Source: Delphinus delphis
Lineage: Eukaryota; Chordata; Mammalia; Artiodactyla; Delphinidae
Assembly: GCF_949987515.2 (NCBI RefSeq)
Contig: NC_082690.1
Location: 103,600,400-103,664,399, forward strand
Direction: 5' to 3'
Length of the DNA stretch: 64,000 nucleotides
Of this stretch, positions 1 through 11,203 are shown one piece after another. How positions within the stretch are numbered: the first letter of the stretch is position 1; each line of letters starts with the position of its first letter. Both the position numbers and the translations under genes were made by a program. The notes beneath the pieces are model-generated. The model worked only from the letters and a program-made list of their open reading frames with translations. It did no database searches and was not told the origin of the DNA.

Positions 1-1689
1 CTCTGTTGGCAAATCTGATCGACAGAGGCTAGGACCAAATCTGTTCAATTTGTGTCATACAGCATTTAATTAAAGCTACTACCAACAGAACTACAAGCAG
101 CAGGATGAAGCCAACTTGCAGTACTGACCTCAACTATGCCTCCCAGATGAACAAATCCATAGAGCATCATACCTACCTTAGAAAGCCAGGTGGCTCGCTC
201 CTTAGTTCTCTGCATCAACCTTTCCTTGGCTCAGAAGGCATTCAGGAGAGCCTCAATTCACTGACCAAGGTTGCTATGGGTGATGGATTTCTCCTGTACT
301 TCTTCCTTGCAGACTAGAGTCTGTGCAATCAATATATCTGCTGTACCTGGATTAATGCTTCCAGCCATGAGTAAGAAGGTCCTTTTTCTCTGACTCAGGA
401 GTCTCCTATCTTCTGCCAGCATGCATGAACCTGTGGCAGGCTCATGTGTTAGTTTGCAAGTAGGCTAAAGTCAAAGATAAATTTCAAGTCACTCTGTTTT
501 CTGGAGAGAGACAAGTTAATGTGTGACTTCCACGTCAATCATGCAGTCTCAAGGGTACTAGTGGTGCTTCTGGGAAAAAACATGGCGCCCCCAAGTGGGA
601 CTTACATCAGCTAGAGGGGGCCCAGGTTGACAGTGCCTCCCTTCAAGTCCATAGGCCTTAGGGCTTCCAGCCCAATCCAAATAATTAAGTCTAGTCCTTG
701 TTTTTGGAGGGCTTGGCTAAGGGCAGTTAGTCCTGTTTGCCCATGCCACCAGCCAGATGCCATTCTTCTACTCCATGGCATGACTGAGTGGTGATAGCTT
801 CAGGATTGGGCCTGGGATCTGTATCTGGAGGTGATGTTGTTGACAGGTATTTTATGTAGGAGGTACAGGAGCTGAGGCTACCCGCTGCTGCTTCCAATCC
901 CTTGGTGAGGTTAAGCAGAATGGCAGTCGAATCCAGGTCAGAACTGTCTAGTGGAGCATGGCAGACTCAGCAGTCAGTTAAATTTAAGTCACTTGAAATA
1001 GTTTGGGCGAGTTGGACCAAGATGTTGTCCTCAGTGAAGAAGGCTCCAAGTGGTTTGGAAAGACAAAGACTATAAGTGTCTTTCTTTCCCCCATTTCTCC
1101 CAGGGTCTGAGGTGTCCCCTCCCCAAGTGCCAAGGTTGTTATTCTCCCTCCAGTGTCACAAAATCGATGTGTTCTATTCTAGTAGTTAGAACTTCACCTT
1201 TTTTCCAATCACCTCCTACTTACACTTTTCATCTGGAAGGGTCAGGTGCAAGAAGGACAAGGACATTTTTATAAAACATACAGGAGCCCACTATGTCCCC
1301 CACTCTACGTGTAGGCCACTGTTCGGGGACTCAGAGAGAGAGGTGTGCGTGCCAGGCGCTCCAGGTATTCTCATGGTCTAGGACCGTGTCAGTCAAATAA
1401 GAGAATCCAGGTGGTTGAGAATCCCCTAGGCCCCTTTCTGACTGGGCTGTCTCCCGGAGTTGCACCAATCAGGCTGACCTGGGGTTGCTGTTAAGGGAAA
1501 GAGAGAAGCATTATGTCCAGGAATGGTGAACGTGGAACCCTAAATTTTCAAAACTGGTCTATATAAACCCCACCCCTCTCATCTCAATCATTATGAAGGA
1601 CATGGCCTAGATGAGATGGTCCCATCCTGGGGACAGCCACATTCAGTTATTGAACTGCTGTACTAAGGTGTGTGGACCAGGAGGGAGAG
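1..1689. other. intergenic DNA, no gene seen
   Basis: There is no convincing exon on either strand: open frames are short and lack splice-phased neighbours. It adjoins the retroviral integrase remnant at 1690-2460, and the part nearest to it may be further decayed sequence of the same antisense provirus, since the minus strand shows short protein-like stretches broken by stops. I could not assign those to a viral gene. In human the upstream neighbour here is LTBP3; none of its exons is visible. Confidence 0.5.
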
Positions 1690-2460
1690 CCAGAAATCTC
1701 TTTGAGCTAATTTTTGAGGAGCTATTTCAGTGCTCAACAGTACCACATGCTTGTGGATGACAGGGAGGATAGAAGGACCACCAAATACCTAGACTATCAG
1801 CTCATTGTTGAGTGGCCTGAGATGAAAGGTGCACCATTGTTAGACTTCAATTGGTCCAGAAAGCCAAAATCATGACACAGATTCGTCTCAAGAACCACAA
1901 TGGGGTGACCAAAGTTGGCTGATTGGCCTGAAACAGTACCACTGTAACCTGAAAAAGTGTGAGACACCATCCATAGCCCCAGGAAGGAGTCAAAGGTCCC
2001 ATGCATTCAATCTCTCAGGAGTGGGCAGGGGCAATGCCACATACACTGTAGCCTCCTCTTCACAGAACAAACAGCTGAACTTTTGACTGGGATCACAAAT
2101 CTGGCATGGAGTGGTGGCTTCTGCATCAGCAGCATAGAGTCCTTCACTTTGTGCCCACTCCGTGATGGTGGACGTGTTGCCATATCTGGTATCATGATGG
2201 GTCCAGGCAGAAATGGAGACAATCTGGGCAGTGCAGGCTCGAACAACAGCTTGATTCATGTCAGTCTCATCAGAGAATGGGCCTTTAGCATGGGCATCTG
2301 CATAAGTGATCTAGAGAGTTTGATCAGCCACGATTTGTTTCCACAGTTAGCTGAGAACATTGCCGTCCAAAGCCCTCTATTAGGCGGCAGGGCCCTGACA
2401 TTATCTATCTCACATTTGGGGACTCCTTGACTCAGCAACCACAGCAACATTGCTTTCCAG
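1690..2460 (-). mobile_element. endogenous retrovirus pol (integrase) remnant, antisense
   Basis: On the minus strand, across several frames, the marks of a retroviral integrase appear in order. First come an HH pair and a CxxC pair (about 2215-2090), like the N-terminal zinc domain. Next is a Ser-Asn-Asn-Gly-Ala-Pro-Phe stretch (about 1850-1820) where the second catalytic Asp of the DDE core should be. Last is a His-Pro-Gln...Val-Glu-His stretch (about 1770-1730) carrying the third catalytic residue. The reading frame shifts at least twice, a stop codon directly follows the Val-Glu-His codons, and Asn stands at the expected Asp. The copy is therefore dead. The motif spacing suggests a class III (ERV-L-like) or related element, but I cannot assign a family from these bases alone. 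Confidence 0.62.
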
Positions 2461-2539
2461 CTGGAGCGGCAAGGTTCACACCCTTTGGCTGACCTGGGCT
2501 TGAGTTGGTCAGTCTTGCTAATGGTTTGGCAATTTTGTT

Positions 2540-3090
2540 GATCTTCTAAAGAACTAACTTGTAGGTGAGTTGATTTTCTCTAATCTATTCTAGTCTTCCT
2601 TCTGCTTGCTTTGGGTTTAGTTTGCTCTTTTTTCTAGTTTCTTAAGGTGGAAGATTAGGTTACTGAATTGAGACTTTTTTTTTCTTTTAAATATAAGAAT
2701 ATACAACTATAAATTGCCCTCTAAGCACTGCTTTGGCTGTATCTCACAAGTTTTGTTATGCTGTGTTTTCATTAATCTCCAAGCAGCTTCTAATTTCCCA
2801 TGTGTTTTCTTCTATGACCCATTAGTTATTTAAGAGGGTGTTGTCTAATTTCCACATATTTGTGAATTTCCGAAATTTCCTTCTTTTACTGATTGCTAAT
2901 TTCATTCCACTGTGATCTGAGAACATACTTTGTATTATTTCAACCCTTTTAAGTGTGTTGAGACTTGCTTTATGGTCTAACATATGGTTAGACCATGTAT
3001 ATTTGAGAAGACCATGTATATTTGAGAAGAATATGACCTGCTGTTGTTGGGTGGAGCGTTCTATAGATGTCTGTCAGGACTTGGGCTTGA
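2540..3090 (-). mobile_element. LINE-1 ORF2-region fragment, antisense
   Basis: An AT-rich block, unlike the GC-rich surroundings, matches the familiar antisense look of mammalian L1 ORF2 DNA: a run about replacing leaves of sequence such as the tttaagagggtgttgtctaa motif near 2828-2848, then cattccactgtgatctgaga near 2905-2925 and a tgctgttgttgggtggagcg stretch near 3040-3060. It is truncated at both ends and carries stops in all frames. A 19-bp unit is duplicated inside it at 2991-3029. Confidence 0.72.
2991..3029. repeat. 19-bp tandem duplication
   Basis: Two adjacent copies of a 19-bp unit starting gaccatgtatatttgagaa lie inside the antisense LINE-1 fragment. The copies are identical, so the duplication is probably younger than the LINE insertion. 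Confidence 0.8.
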
Positions 3091-3685
3091 CTTGCACAGC
3101 CGTGACTTTTATTAAAAGGAGACTACCTTGATAGAGGGTATTTCTGTCCCCCTGTCATAATAATGTCTCATTTTTGCCTTGTTTTAATAGAAGGGCTAGG
3201 AGAGTTTTCTAGGGCAGTGGAGCTGATCACAAGAATTTATCTAGATTTCTTTGGGGCACCTGTAGCAGTACTGTAAACCTGAAGTAAGACAATAGGAGCC
3301 CAAAGAGTAATAAATGCCTCATCTATGGTTTCCTATGGGAGTTTGTCTCAAGGAAATTTCCCGGAAGAGGGACAAAACTCCCTTATAGCAGCGAAGACCC
3401 ATTGGGGGGAAAAGCTGAGACCTTTTACTGTCATCTCAGAATAGATATAAGATTCGCATGATAGCCTGTAGAAAGGGCTGAGCTGTAAGATGACCCAGCT
3501 GTTGCCATTCTTCCTTACCAAGCATCACATGCCCTGCCCCTCCTCTCCTAAGTGAGCCAGCAAAGTTCTAATGATTCATCTATTTTCTTGTCCATAGCAG
3601 TAATGAATTTCCCTCCATTCATGTTTAATATGTGTGTGCATCTCTGTAAATGCTGCCTGAAAGGAGGTGGAAACTTCTGTACTCC
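3091..3685. other. intergenic DNA, no gene seen
   Basis: No exon, CpG cluster or clear repeat family was recognised. The stretch lies between the LINE-1 fragment and a SINE stump. Confidence 0.4.
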
Positions 3686-3696
3686 CAGGATGAGTC

Positions 3697-3744
3697 TTTT
3701 TTTTTTTCTTTTTTTGGCTGCATTGGGCCTTTGTTGCTGCACGT
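3697..3744 (-). mobile_element. 5'-truncated CHR-type SINE stump with target-site duplication
   Basis: A T-run followed by ttggctgcattgggcctttgttgctgca is the antisense 3' end of a CHR-1-like SINE. Only about 48 bases are present. The insert is bracketed by a perfect 11-bp direct repeat (caggatgagtc at 3686-3696 and 3745-3755), as expected for LINE-driven retroposition of a severely 5'-truncated copy. Confidence 0.78.
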
Positions 3745-3755
3745 CAGGATGAGTC

Positions 3756-4880
3756 ATTGGTTGTTACAATGGGGCAGACCTGGACTGTGAGGCGCTACCT
3801 TTCCACTCCCAAACCCCACCCAGAAGAGAGTAGTTGTCATGAGGAATAAATGAAAGGGAGTAAATGGGAGGATGAGTGTAAGGATCTTAGTTGGTGTCAG
3901 ACAGGATAAGCTGCTGAGTGGATATGGGCCATTATGATGACACAGAAGGGTGCATCGAGAAATTCGGTGGGGGGTGGGGCGTGCTGGGAGCTGATGATAG
4001 TAAGGACCCGAAGGGTCTGTGCATATAGGCTAGAGGCCAAGAGTGCCTAGTCATTTTGGCAGAACTGACCTGGTGTCAGGCCCTGAGTCAGGTACACTGC
4101 TGCCCAAGAGGCTGCTGGTAGATGGACAGAGTGACGTGGGGCACAGGGCTCTCCAAGGAAGCAGGAGGCAGGAAGAGTCAGAAAATGTAAGTTCCAGGGA
4201 GTCTATGTAGGAGGAAGATGGGGCCAGGAGGAGGGTACTCTATCTTCAGGTAAAACTGAAAGCATGTGCTACCAGTCAGAGGAGATTGCCGATGAGATTA
4301 CGGGAGTCTAAGTCCTAGCTCCTTCTCAACTGACCTGGTGTACTGCCTTGAGGCACTGCAGGCTGCACATCTGGGGACTGCTGCCTGCTCCACCTGGCTT
4401 CTTCAAACCTACTAAAGGAGAGGAGGTGTATGGAAAAAGAACAAAGAGGAAAAAAAAAAACCCACCAAGGCCAATGGTCAGGGAGCACTAGTAATTTTAA
4501 CAGCAACGCACTCAAGAAGAGCATAACGGTCACAGGCATGTGTAATAAACCCCTCATCCCCACCCTCCAGCATGTATCACTCAGTTGCGGCTGGAACCGA
4601 AACTGCGCATGCCCAGCACAGCGATTTCCACCCCCACCCGCGGTCAGCTGGCTTTTCGAGGGTTCAAACTTCAACAAAACAAAATGTCTTCTTAAGGGCT
4701 GACTTTGAATCAGTCCCAGGCCTTTGGGTGGGGAAGATAGGGAGTGGGCAGACTGTAACACCGAACGTGCAGAAGGGGAGGGGTCTTGAAATAAGCTGAA
4801 AGGCAGCGAGAACGATCGCCGCCTGGCCTGCCTTGCCAGTTGAAGTGAGAAGGGAAGGACTGAGGCCCGAGGAGGCTCCA
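3756..4880. other. intergenic DNA upstream of ZNRD2, no gene seen
   Basis: I see no supported exon. Composition becomes more GC-rich toward the ZNRD2 promoter. An NRF-1-like ctgcgcatgccc element lies near 4601-4612. Frames open on both strands around 4300-4900 look like composition effects. Human ZNRD2 has a divergent non-coding transcript (ZNRD2-AS1) in this direction, but nothing in these bases proves one here. Confidence 0.4.
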
Positions 4881-4889
4881 CGCATGCAT

Positions 4890-5340
4890 AAGGGGCCGTT
4901 TGTTATCAAGGGTGTTGTGATGTTGCCACTGCCCCGCCTGCCCCGGGTCCTGCCAGTGCGGAAAGGGAAACTCCAGGGGAGGCGGAGGCCAGCGGAGATT
5001 TCTCAAGCCAACCGGTGCCCTCCCTCCGCGGCGGGCAGGAAGAGCGACTCTGAGCAGCCACTTCCGGGCCCTGCGACTTAAAGCTGCATTATCACGGAGA
5101 CGCCCCTCCTGAGGCCCGGCCAGTCGAAAGTTCTTGTCCACAGGCTCCCACCGAGGTGCGCACCAATGGGACAGGGTCTAGTCTGCGGCAGACACGCCCC
5201 ACTCTGGGCATCGCGACGTCGGAGCACACAGAGCGTCATTTCCGCCCTCATCCTCGGCCCCACACGGAGGGGGCGGAGCCAAGCGGAAGGCGCGCGGCTT
5301 GTGCGTCACTTCCGGTGAGTCTAGCGGCGACAACGGTAAC
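4890..5340 (+). promoter_or_regulatory. ZNRD2: ZNRD2 CpG-rich promoter
   Basis: This GC- and CpG-rich, TATA-less block leads straight into the ZNRD2 start codon. It holds an ETS-type CACTTCCGG site at 5307-5315, only 26 bases before the ATG, and a CRE-like gcgacgtcgg near 5210-5220. The architecture is that of a housekeeping promoter. The transcription start cannot be placed from sequence alone. Confidence 0.65.
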
Positions 5341-6563
5341 ATGGCCCTGAACGGCTCTGGTGAGGACTTGGGCTGCGGGGGCTTGTGGCTGCGGGTTGCG
5401 GGCTGCAGCCTGCTTCGGCAAGACCCCCCGGCCCCTTGTGCCTCTCTTCCCCCAGAAGTCGACGACTTTTCCTGGGAGCCCCCGACCGAAGCGGAGACGA
5501 AGGTGCTGCAAGCGCGGCGGGAGCGGCAGGATCGCATCTCCCGGCTCATGGGCGACTACCTGCTGCGTGGTTACCGCATGCTGGGCGAGACGTGCGCGGA
5601 CTGCGGGGTGAGGAGAGACTCGGGACGTGGGATCCAGGATGGGGCCGCGGACCAGGCCACACGGCCCTTGACCAGCGCTCCCCTCTGGACCCCATCGCCC
5701 GGCGTCTCACCCCTGCCCCGTGTGCTTTCTGGCCCCTAGACGATCCTCCTCCAAGACAAACAGCGGAAAATCTACTGCGTGGCTTGCCAGGAGCTCGACT
5801 CAGACGTGGACAAAGATAATCCGGGTGAGGTGTCGAGTGTGCTTGGTGAAGAAGTGTGGTGAGAGAGGCTCAGGAACAGTAGGTGGGAGGTGACAGTGGT
5901 ATTTGTGGGTGAGGCGGGGGTGAGTTGCTTTCTCCTTTCAGCTCTGGAAAGGACCATTCATTCAGTAAGAGCACCAAGCACCTACCGTGTGCCAGAGATC
6001 ATGGAGGGTCTAGCTTATCAGGCATAGTTCTGATGAGAGAGATGAAGCAAGGGCATAAATAACTCTGATACAAAGAAGAAAATGGATAAATTGCCTTATA
6101 CTGGGGCAGGGAAAACATCTCAACTAGAGAGAGAGCAGAACAGTAAAGAGTAGGAAAGTGGCTCAGGGCTGAGGTGAGCCAGGTATCCTGACCATTCCAC
6201 CGGCTTTTTCCTCTTTTAGCTCTGAATGCCCAGGCTGCCCTCTCCCAAGCTCGGGAGCACCAGCTCGCCTCTGCTTCGGAGCCCCCCTTGGGCTCTCGGC
6301 CTGCCCCTCAGCCCCCAGTACCCCGTCCAGAGCACTGTGAGGGAGCTGCAGCAGGGCTCAAGGCAGTCCAGGGGCCGCCCCCTCCTGCTGTGCCTCCAAA
6401 TGCAGATGTCCTGGTCTGCACACAAGAGGCTCTCCTGCAGAAACTGACCTGGGCCTCAGCAGAGCTGGGCTCTAGCACCTCCCTGGAGACTAGCATCCAG
6501 CTGTGTAGCCTTATCCGGGCTTGTGCTGAAGCTCTGCGCAGCCTGCAGCAGCTGCAACACTAA
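5341..6563 (+). CDS. ZNRD2: zinc ribbon domain-containing protein 2 (SSSCA1/p27)
   Basis: Coding exons are 5341-5359, 5456-5607, 5740-5824 and 6220-6563; all introns are GT-AG, the phases join, and the product is 199 aa, the human length. The first coding exon has only 19 nt. A single zinc ribbon is visible as Cys53-x2-Cys56 and Cys70-x2-Cys73 inside the segment ETCADCG...KIYCVACQ. A Pro/Ala-rich linker follows, then a helical C-terminal tail ending LRSLQQLQH. The human protein was named as a Sjogren syndrome/scleroderma autoantigen and has been reported to bind tankyrase; its molecular role is poorly defined, and a centromere or mitosis link is suggested by autoantibodies. The ATG is in good context (aacATGG). 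Intron 1 (96 nt) is open in frame. Intron 2 (132 nt) is open except for the TAG of its own acceptor. I saw no clear polyadenylation signal soon after the stop. Confidence 0.96.
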
Positions 6564-7149
6564 AGAACCCCTCCTGAGAAAATCCCTGTAGAAAAACAGC
6601 TGTTCCTCTTGTGTGATTTTTTCTTTTCTTGGTTCTGAGTGTGCATGTAAGCCCCAGCTCTGCTCGTCTTTTTCCTACTTTTGGCCTCTCATGCTGTCAC
6701 AGTCTGGTCTCCTTGATGCCCTGAGAGATGAGTTGGGCTTGTTTCTGCTCAGTTTCCCCACTCAAAGGATGAGGCGGGAGAGGACTATGTGATACTTTTA
6801 TTCTGATAAGGAGGCCACAGCCTCCTCAAAAGCAGAAACAGGCGTCGCTCTCTAAAGGAACCCTGCAACCTCCTCAGCCATCCAGTGCTCATTCCCCACC
6901 CTTGAGTGAGATTTGGGGTTCCAGTCCCCTTGGTAGCTTCCCCTCCTTCCCCCGAGCATCCCGACACCATCATCCTATCCCACCTCAGGCCCAGACCAGG
7001 TACTCAGATACTGACAGGGTGTCAGTCAATTAGGGATCAATTATGGACTTATCCTCAGTCTCCTGACCACCCCCCCCTTTTTAGATCCTTGAGAGTTATA
7101 ATAAGGCAGAATAAATAAAGTGTTGTGTGTGGGGGTGGAGAACCGCGAA
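6564..7149. other. ZNRD2 3' UTR and ZNRD2-FAM89B spacer
   Basis: The 3' UTR of ZNRD2 begins here. The nearest consensus AATAAA is the doubled AATAAATAAA at 7110-7119, about 550 bases after the stop and just before the FAM89B promoter. Either ZNRD2 uses it or it uses a non-consensus signal closer by. No other gene is seen. Confidence 0.45.
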
Positions 7150-8444
<1,295 letters not shown>

Positions 8445-8959
8445 AGAGCTAGGGTGGTAGGGGGCATGTACCCATGCAAAAGGCTCAGAAACTCACCCTT
8501 CAGCAAGTATTCAGACTATAGTGCCTGCTTTCCCCCATACCACCTCACCTCACAGGAGGAGGGCAAGGCCTGGGCCCCTTGGGAGCAAAACTGCCTACCC
8601 TCTCTCTCCTGTCTTGGGTTAGCTGGCACTGGGGCAGGTACCTGCGCTACAGCCTCTGCCCATGGCACTGGACCTTCACTCCTCCAGCTTGGCCGACCTT
8701 CAGTCTGGCGGTGGGGTCCAAAGCAGCTAGCACTCCCTTGGCACCTCTGTGACTGGGATGAGTGCCTGGCTCCTGTCTCTTCACCTTTTGCTGCTATTGG
8801 CAGCTGCTGGCTCAGGGGCGTCCCACCTTTGGTCCCTGGGTTCCACGGCCCTAGACAAGGGCTCTCCAGGACCCATTCCTGCACCACCCACGGCCGGGAG
8901 GGCCAAGGCTCCGCGCTGGATATTTAAGTTTAGGGGCCAGCCTCCTGGGCGCATAGATA

Positions 8960-8965
8960 AATAAA
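8960..8965 (+). terminator. FAM89B: FAM89B polyadenylation signal
   Basis: AATAAA within an ataaataaataa run lies 516 bases after the FAM89B stop and is followed by a T/G-rich stretch (tgttgtgttttg), as expected of a downstream element. Confidence 0.65.
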
Positions 8966-9029
8966 TAACTGTCTCAGCATTGTTGTGTTTTGACTGCCTG
9001 GCTCAGGGGCGGGAAGATAAGCGGTAATT

Positions 9030-9460
9030 CTGTAAAGTGCTGCCCCGCGCTCCGCCAGCAGGTGGTGCCCGAGACCCCGAGTTGGAAGAGGCTCGGCGGT
9101 GCCAGGGTGCGAACCCTCGCTCCCCGGGCAGAGTCGCCGATCTGCCGATCGTTCCAAGCTGCCCCAGCTTGGTCCCGCGGTTGGTTGTGTGAGTGCGGGC
9201 GAGTCACTTCCCCTCTCTGGCCGGAGGCCTGGAGCTCAACGCCCCTCCCCACTCGCTTTGGGCTTTCCTGGCCGGCCGGGAAGGAAAGAGAAGGAGCCGC
9301 CCTTCTCGAGGAGAGAAACTTTCCACCCCGAGTGGGGGCGGGGTTGGGGCGGCACAGGAAATGGGTGGGCCTGGGCTGGCGGGCCGGGCCGAGGGGCCCT
9401 AGGCGAGAGAGGGGAGGGCGCCTCCTGGAAGGGCCTGGGACGAATGAGTGACCTATAGGC
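9030..9460. promoter_or_regulatory. CpG-rich block between FAM89B and EHBP1L1
   Basis: CpG density rises again about 70 bases after the FAM89B polyadenylation signal and falls by about 9500, some 1.7 kb before the EHBP1L1 start codon. GC boxes and gatcg/cgatc motifs are present. No exon with usable splice signals was found. It could be an alternative promoter or an enhancer of EHBP1L1; the sequence does not decide. Confidence 0.4.
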
Positions 9461-10679
9461 GGGAGAAAAGAGTTGCAGAGGCAGAAGGGGGGTGAAGTCG
9501 CAGTGCTCCAGGCCTCCCCAGAGGCCAGACAAGCCCCGGAGGGGAGATGGGGGCAAGCCTCTGGGCTTGGATGCATGAGACTCCCAGCGGCGTCAACACC
9601 CTCATTCTATGCCTGGCTTTCCCTCAACAGCACCTGGGACCTTCAGGGTTGTATGTAAAAGGCTTTCTCTTACAGAGGAAACGGAGAACCGCGATGCTGG
9701 GTCTAGGAGCTAAACCCGGTGTCAGGTTCCCTCCCCTCCCCCAAAGAAGCCTGAACATTTGCGAATGGTAGGTGCTAAGGCTTCCACACACACGCACAAT
9801 ACCCCACAGCTTCCTGAAACGAAGAGAAGAGGAGAGGACCTCAAAGTTGCGCACTTAGGCTTACCGGCTGCTCATCCCCATGCCTCCTGGACACAACTCA
9901 ACTGACACTCCTGGCAGATCAGACGTCCTGTTCAAACCGAGTATTTATCAAGGACCAGGCTTCTGTCCATTCACAAACCTAGCAGAGCGTTCACACTGGC
10001 AGACGGAACAGGCTGATGTGCTGCTCTATGGCAGTTCTTGTAACTCTGAGCCTGACACCTGCAGCGGCTCATTACCAAGCAGGCAGCTGGGCGGGCTGGC
10101 GATAAGGGCTCTAATCTAGGTGTGAACAGAGCGGTTAACGCCCCGGGGCAGGCTTCCCAGGGGAGGGAGAGTAAACACACACACACTCCCGTCCATGATA
10201 ACGGATTTCAATAAAACCGGCAAAATCAGCCAGGTTCTACACTAATGCTTTCCAAGCTTTCATTCTCAATGATGTTGTAAAAGATGGAACTATAATTATC
10301 CCTATTTCACTGAGGTGAAAACTGAGGCTCAGAGCGTTAGTACTTTGCCCAAGGTCACACGCTTGTTGGAAGTCATCTGCTTGTGGGATGTTGGGACCAC
10401 CTTCCCACTTGACAGCTGGAGAGTCAGGTTCTGAAACTGGCAAGTGGGTGCTGCCCACAGGTAAGGCTACCCGGGTTGGCCGCTGACCCTGCTCCTTCCT
10501 GCTCTGGTTAATTCGTGGGTGGCAGCAGGAGTCTGCCTCTCCCCAGTGTTGAGGCCAGTTGGCTCTGGCTCAGCGCACTGTGATCCTTCACGTTTCTTCT
10601 CCTTTCTGGGTCTCTCTTTCCCCAGCCTGTGAAATGGGGCCACCAGTACGTACCTCCCAGGGCTGCGGTCAGGAAGGGA
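9461..10679. other. intergenic DNA with an antisense MIR piece
   Basis: No gene is visible. An antisense MIR fragment lies near 10285-10400 (ccctatttcactgaggtgaa, then cccaaggtcacacgcttg). A short (CA)n run lies at about 10169-10184. Confidence 0.45.
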
Positions 10680-11203
10680 GGCGGCCGGGGCAGGGCTCGC
10701 GAGGGCGGTACCAATTGCTGGTGGCTCCCTGCCCCGGCCCGCGCGCCCCACACCCGGCCCACGCCTCCACACCGCCTCGGCGCGCAACAAGCGGGCGCTG
10801 CGGTCCAGGCGCCCCCGTCGCCCCTCTCTCTCCCCTCCCGCGCGAGGCCCCGGAAGCCGGGCCGCCCCGCCCCCGCGCTCTCGCCCCGGCCCCCGCCCCC
10901 CGCCGGAGCCCCGCCCGCCTTCCGACGGGGGTGCAGCTCCAGGAAACGGCGCGCTCGCCGCTCAGTGCTCCAGCGACACGACGCGCCCCGGACGACCCCG
11001 CTGACGCAGCCAGACCACCCAGCGGGCCCCAGCGGCGGCGGCGGCAAGAGCGGCTCCGGGTCCCGCGCCTCGGACCCCTCCCCACGGACGGGGCGGGCGG
11101 TGCCGATAGGAGCCCGGAGGCCATGGGGACCTGGGCCAGGCCAGCGATCGCGGGCCAGCGGGAGCCCCGGGTCTGAGGAACGGGCGGCGGAGGCGGCAGG
11201 GCC
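10680..11203 (+). promoter_or_regulatory. EHBP1L1: EHBP1L1 CpG-island promoter and 5' UTR
   Basis: An extremely GC- and CpG-rich stretch with many GC boxes and no TATA box ends at the EHBP1L1 start codon (gggccATGA). Open frames on both strands here are a by-product of composition. Confidence 0.7.

Noticed and set aside
1050..2450. Small open frames on both strands near the left end as possible host genes
   Set aside because: They lie in or next to the retroviral fossil, are short, and lack splice partners.
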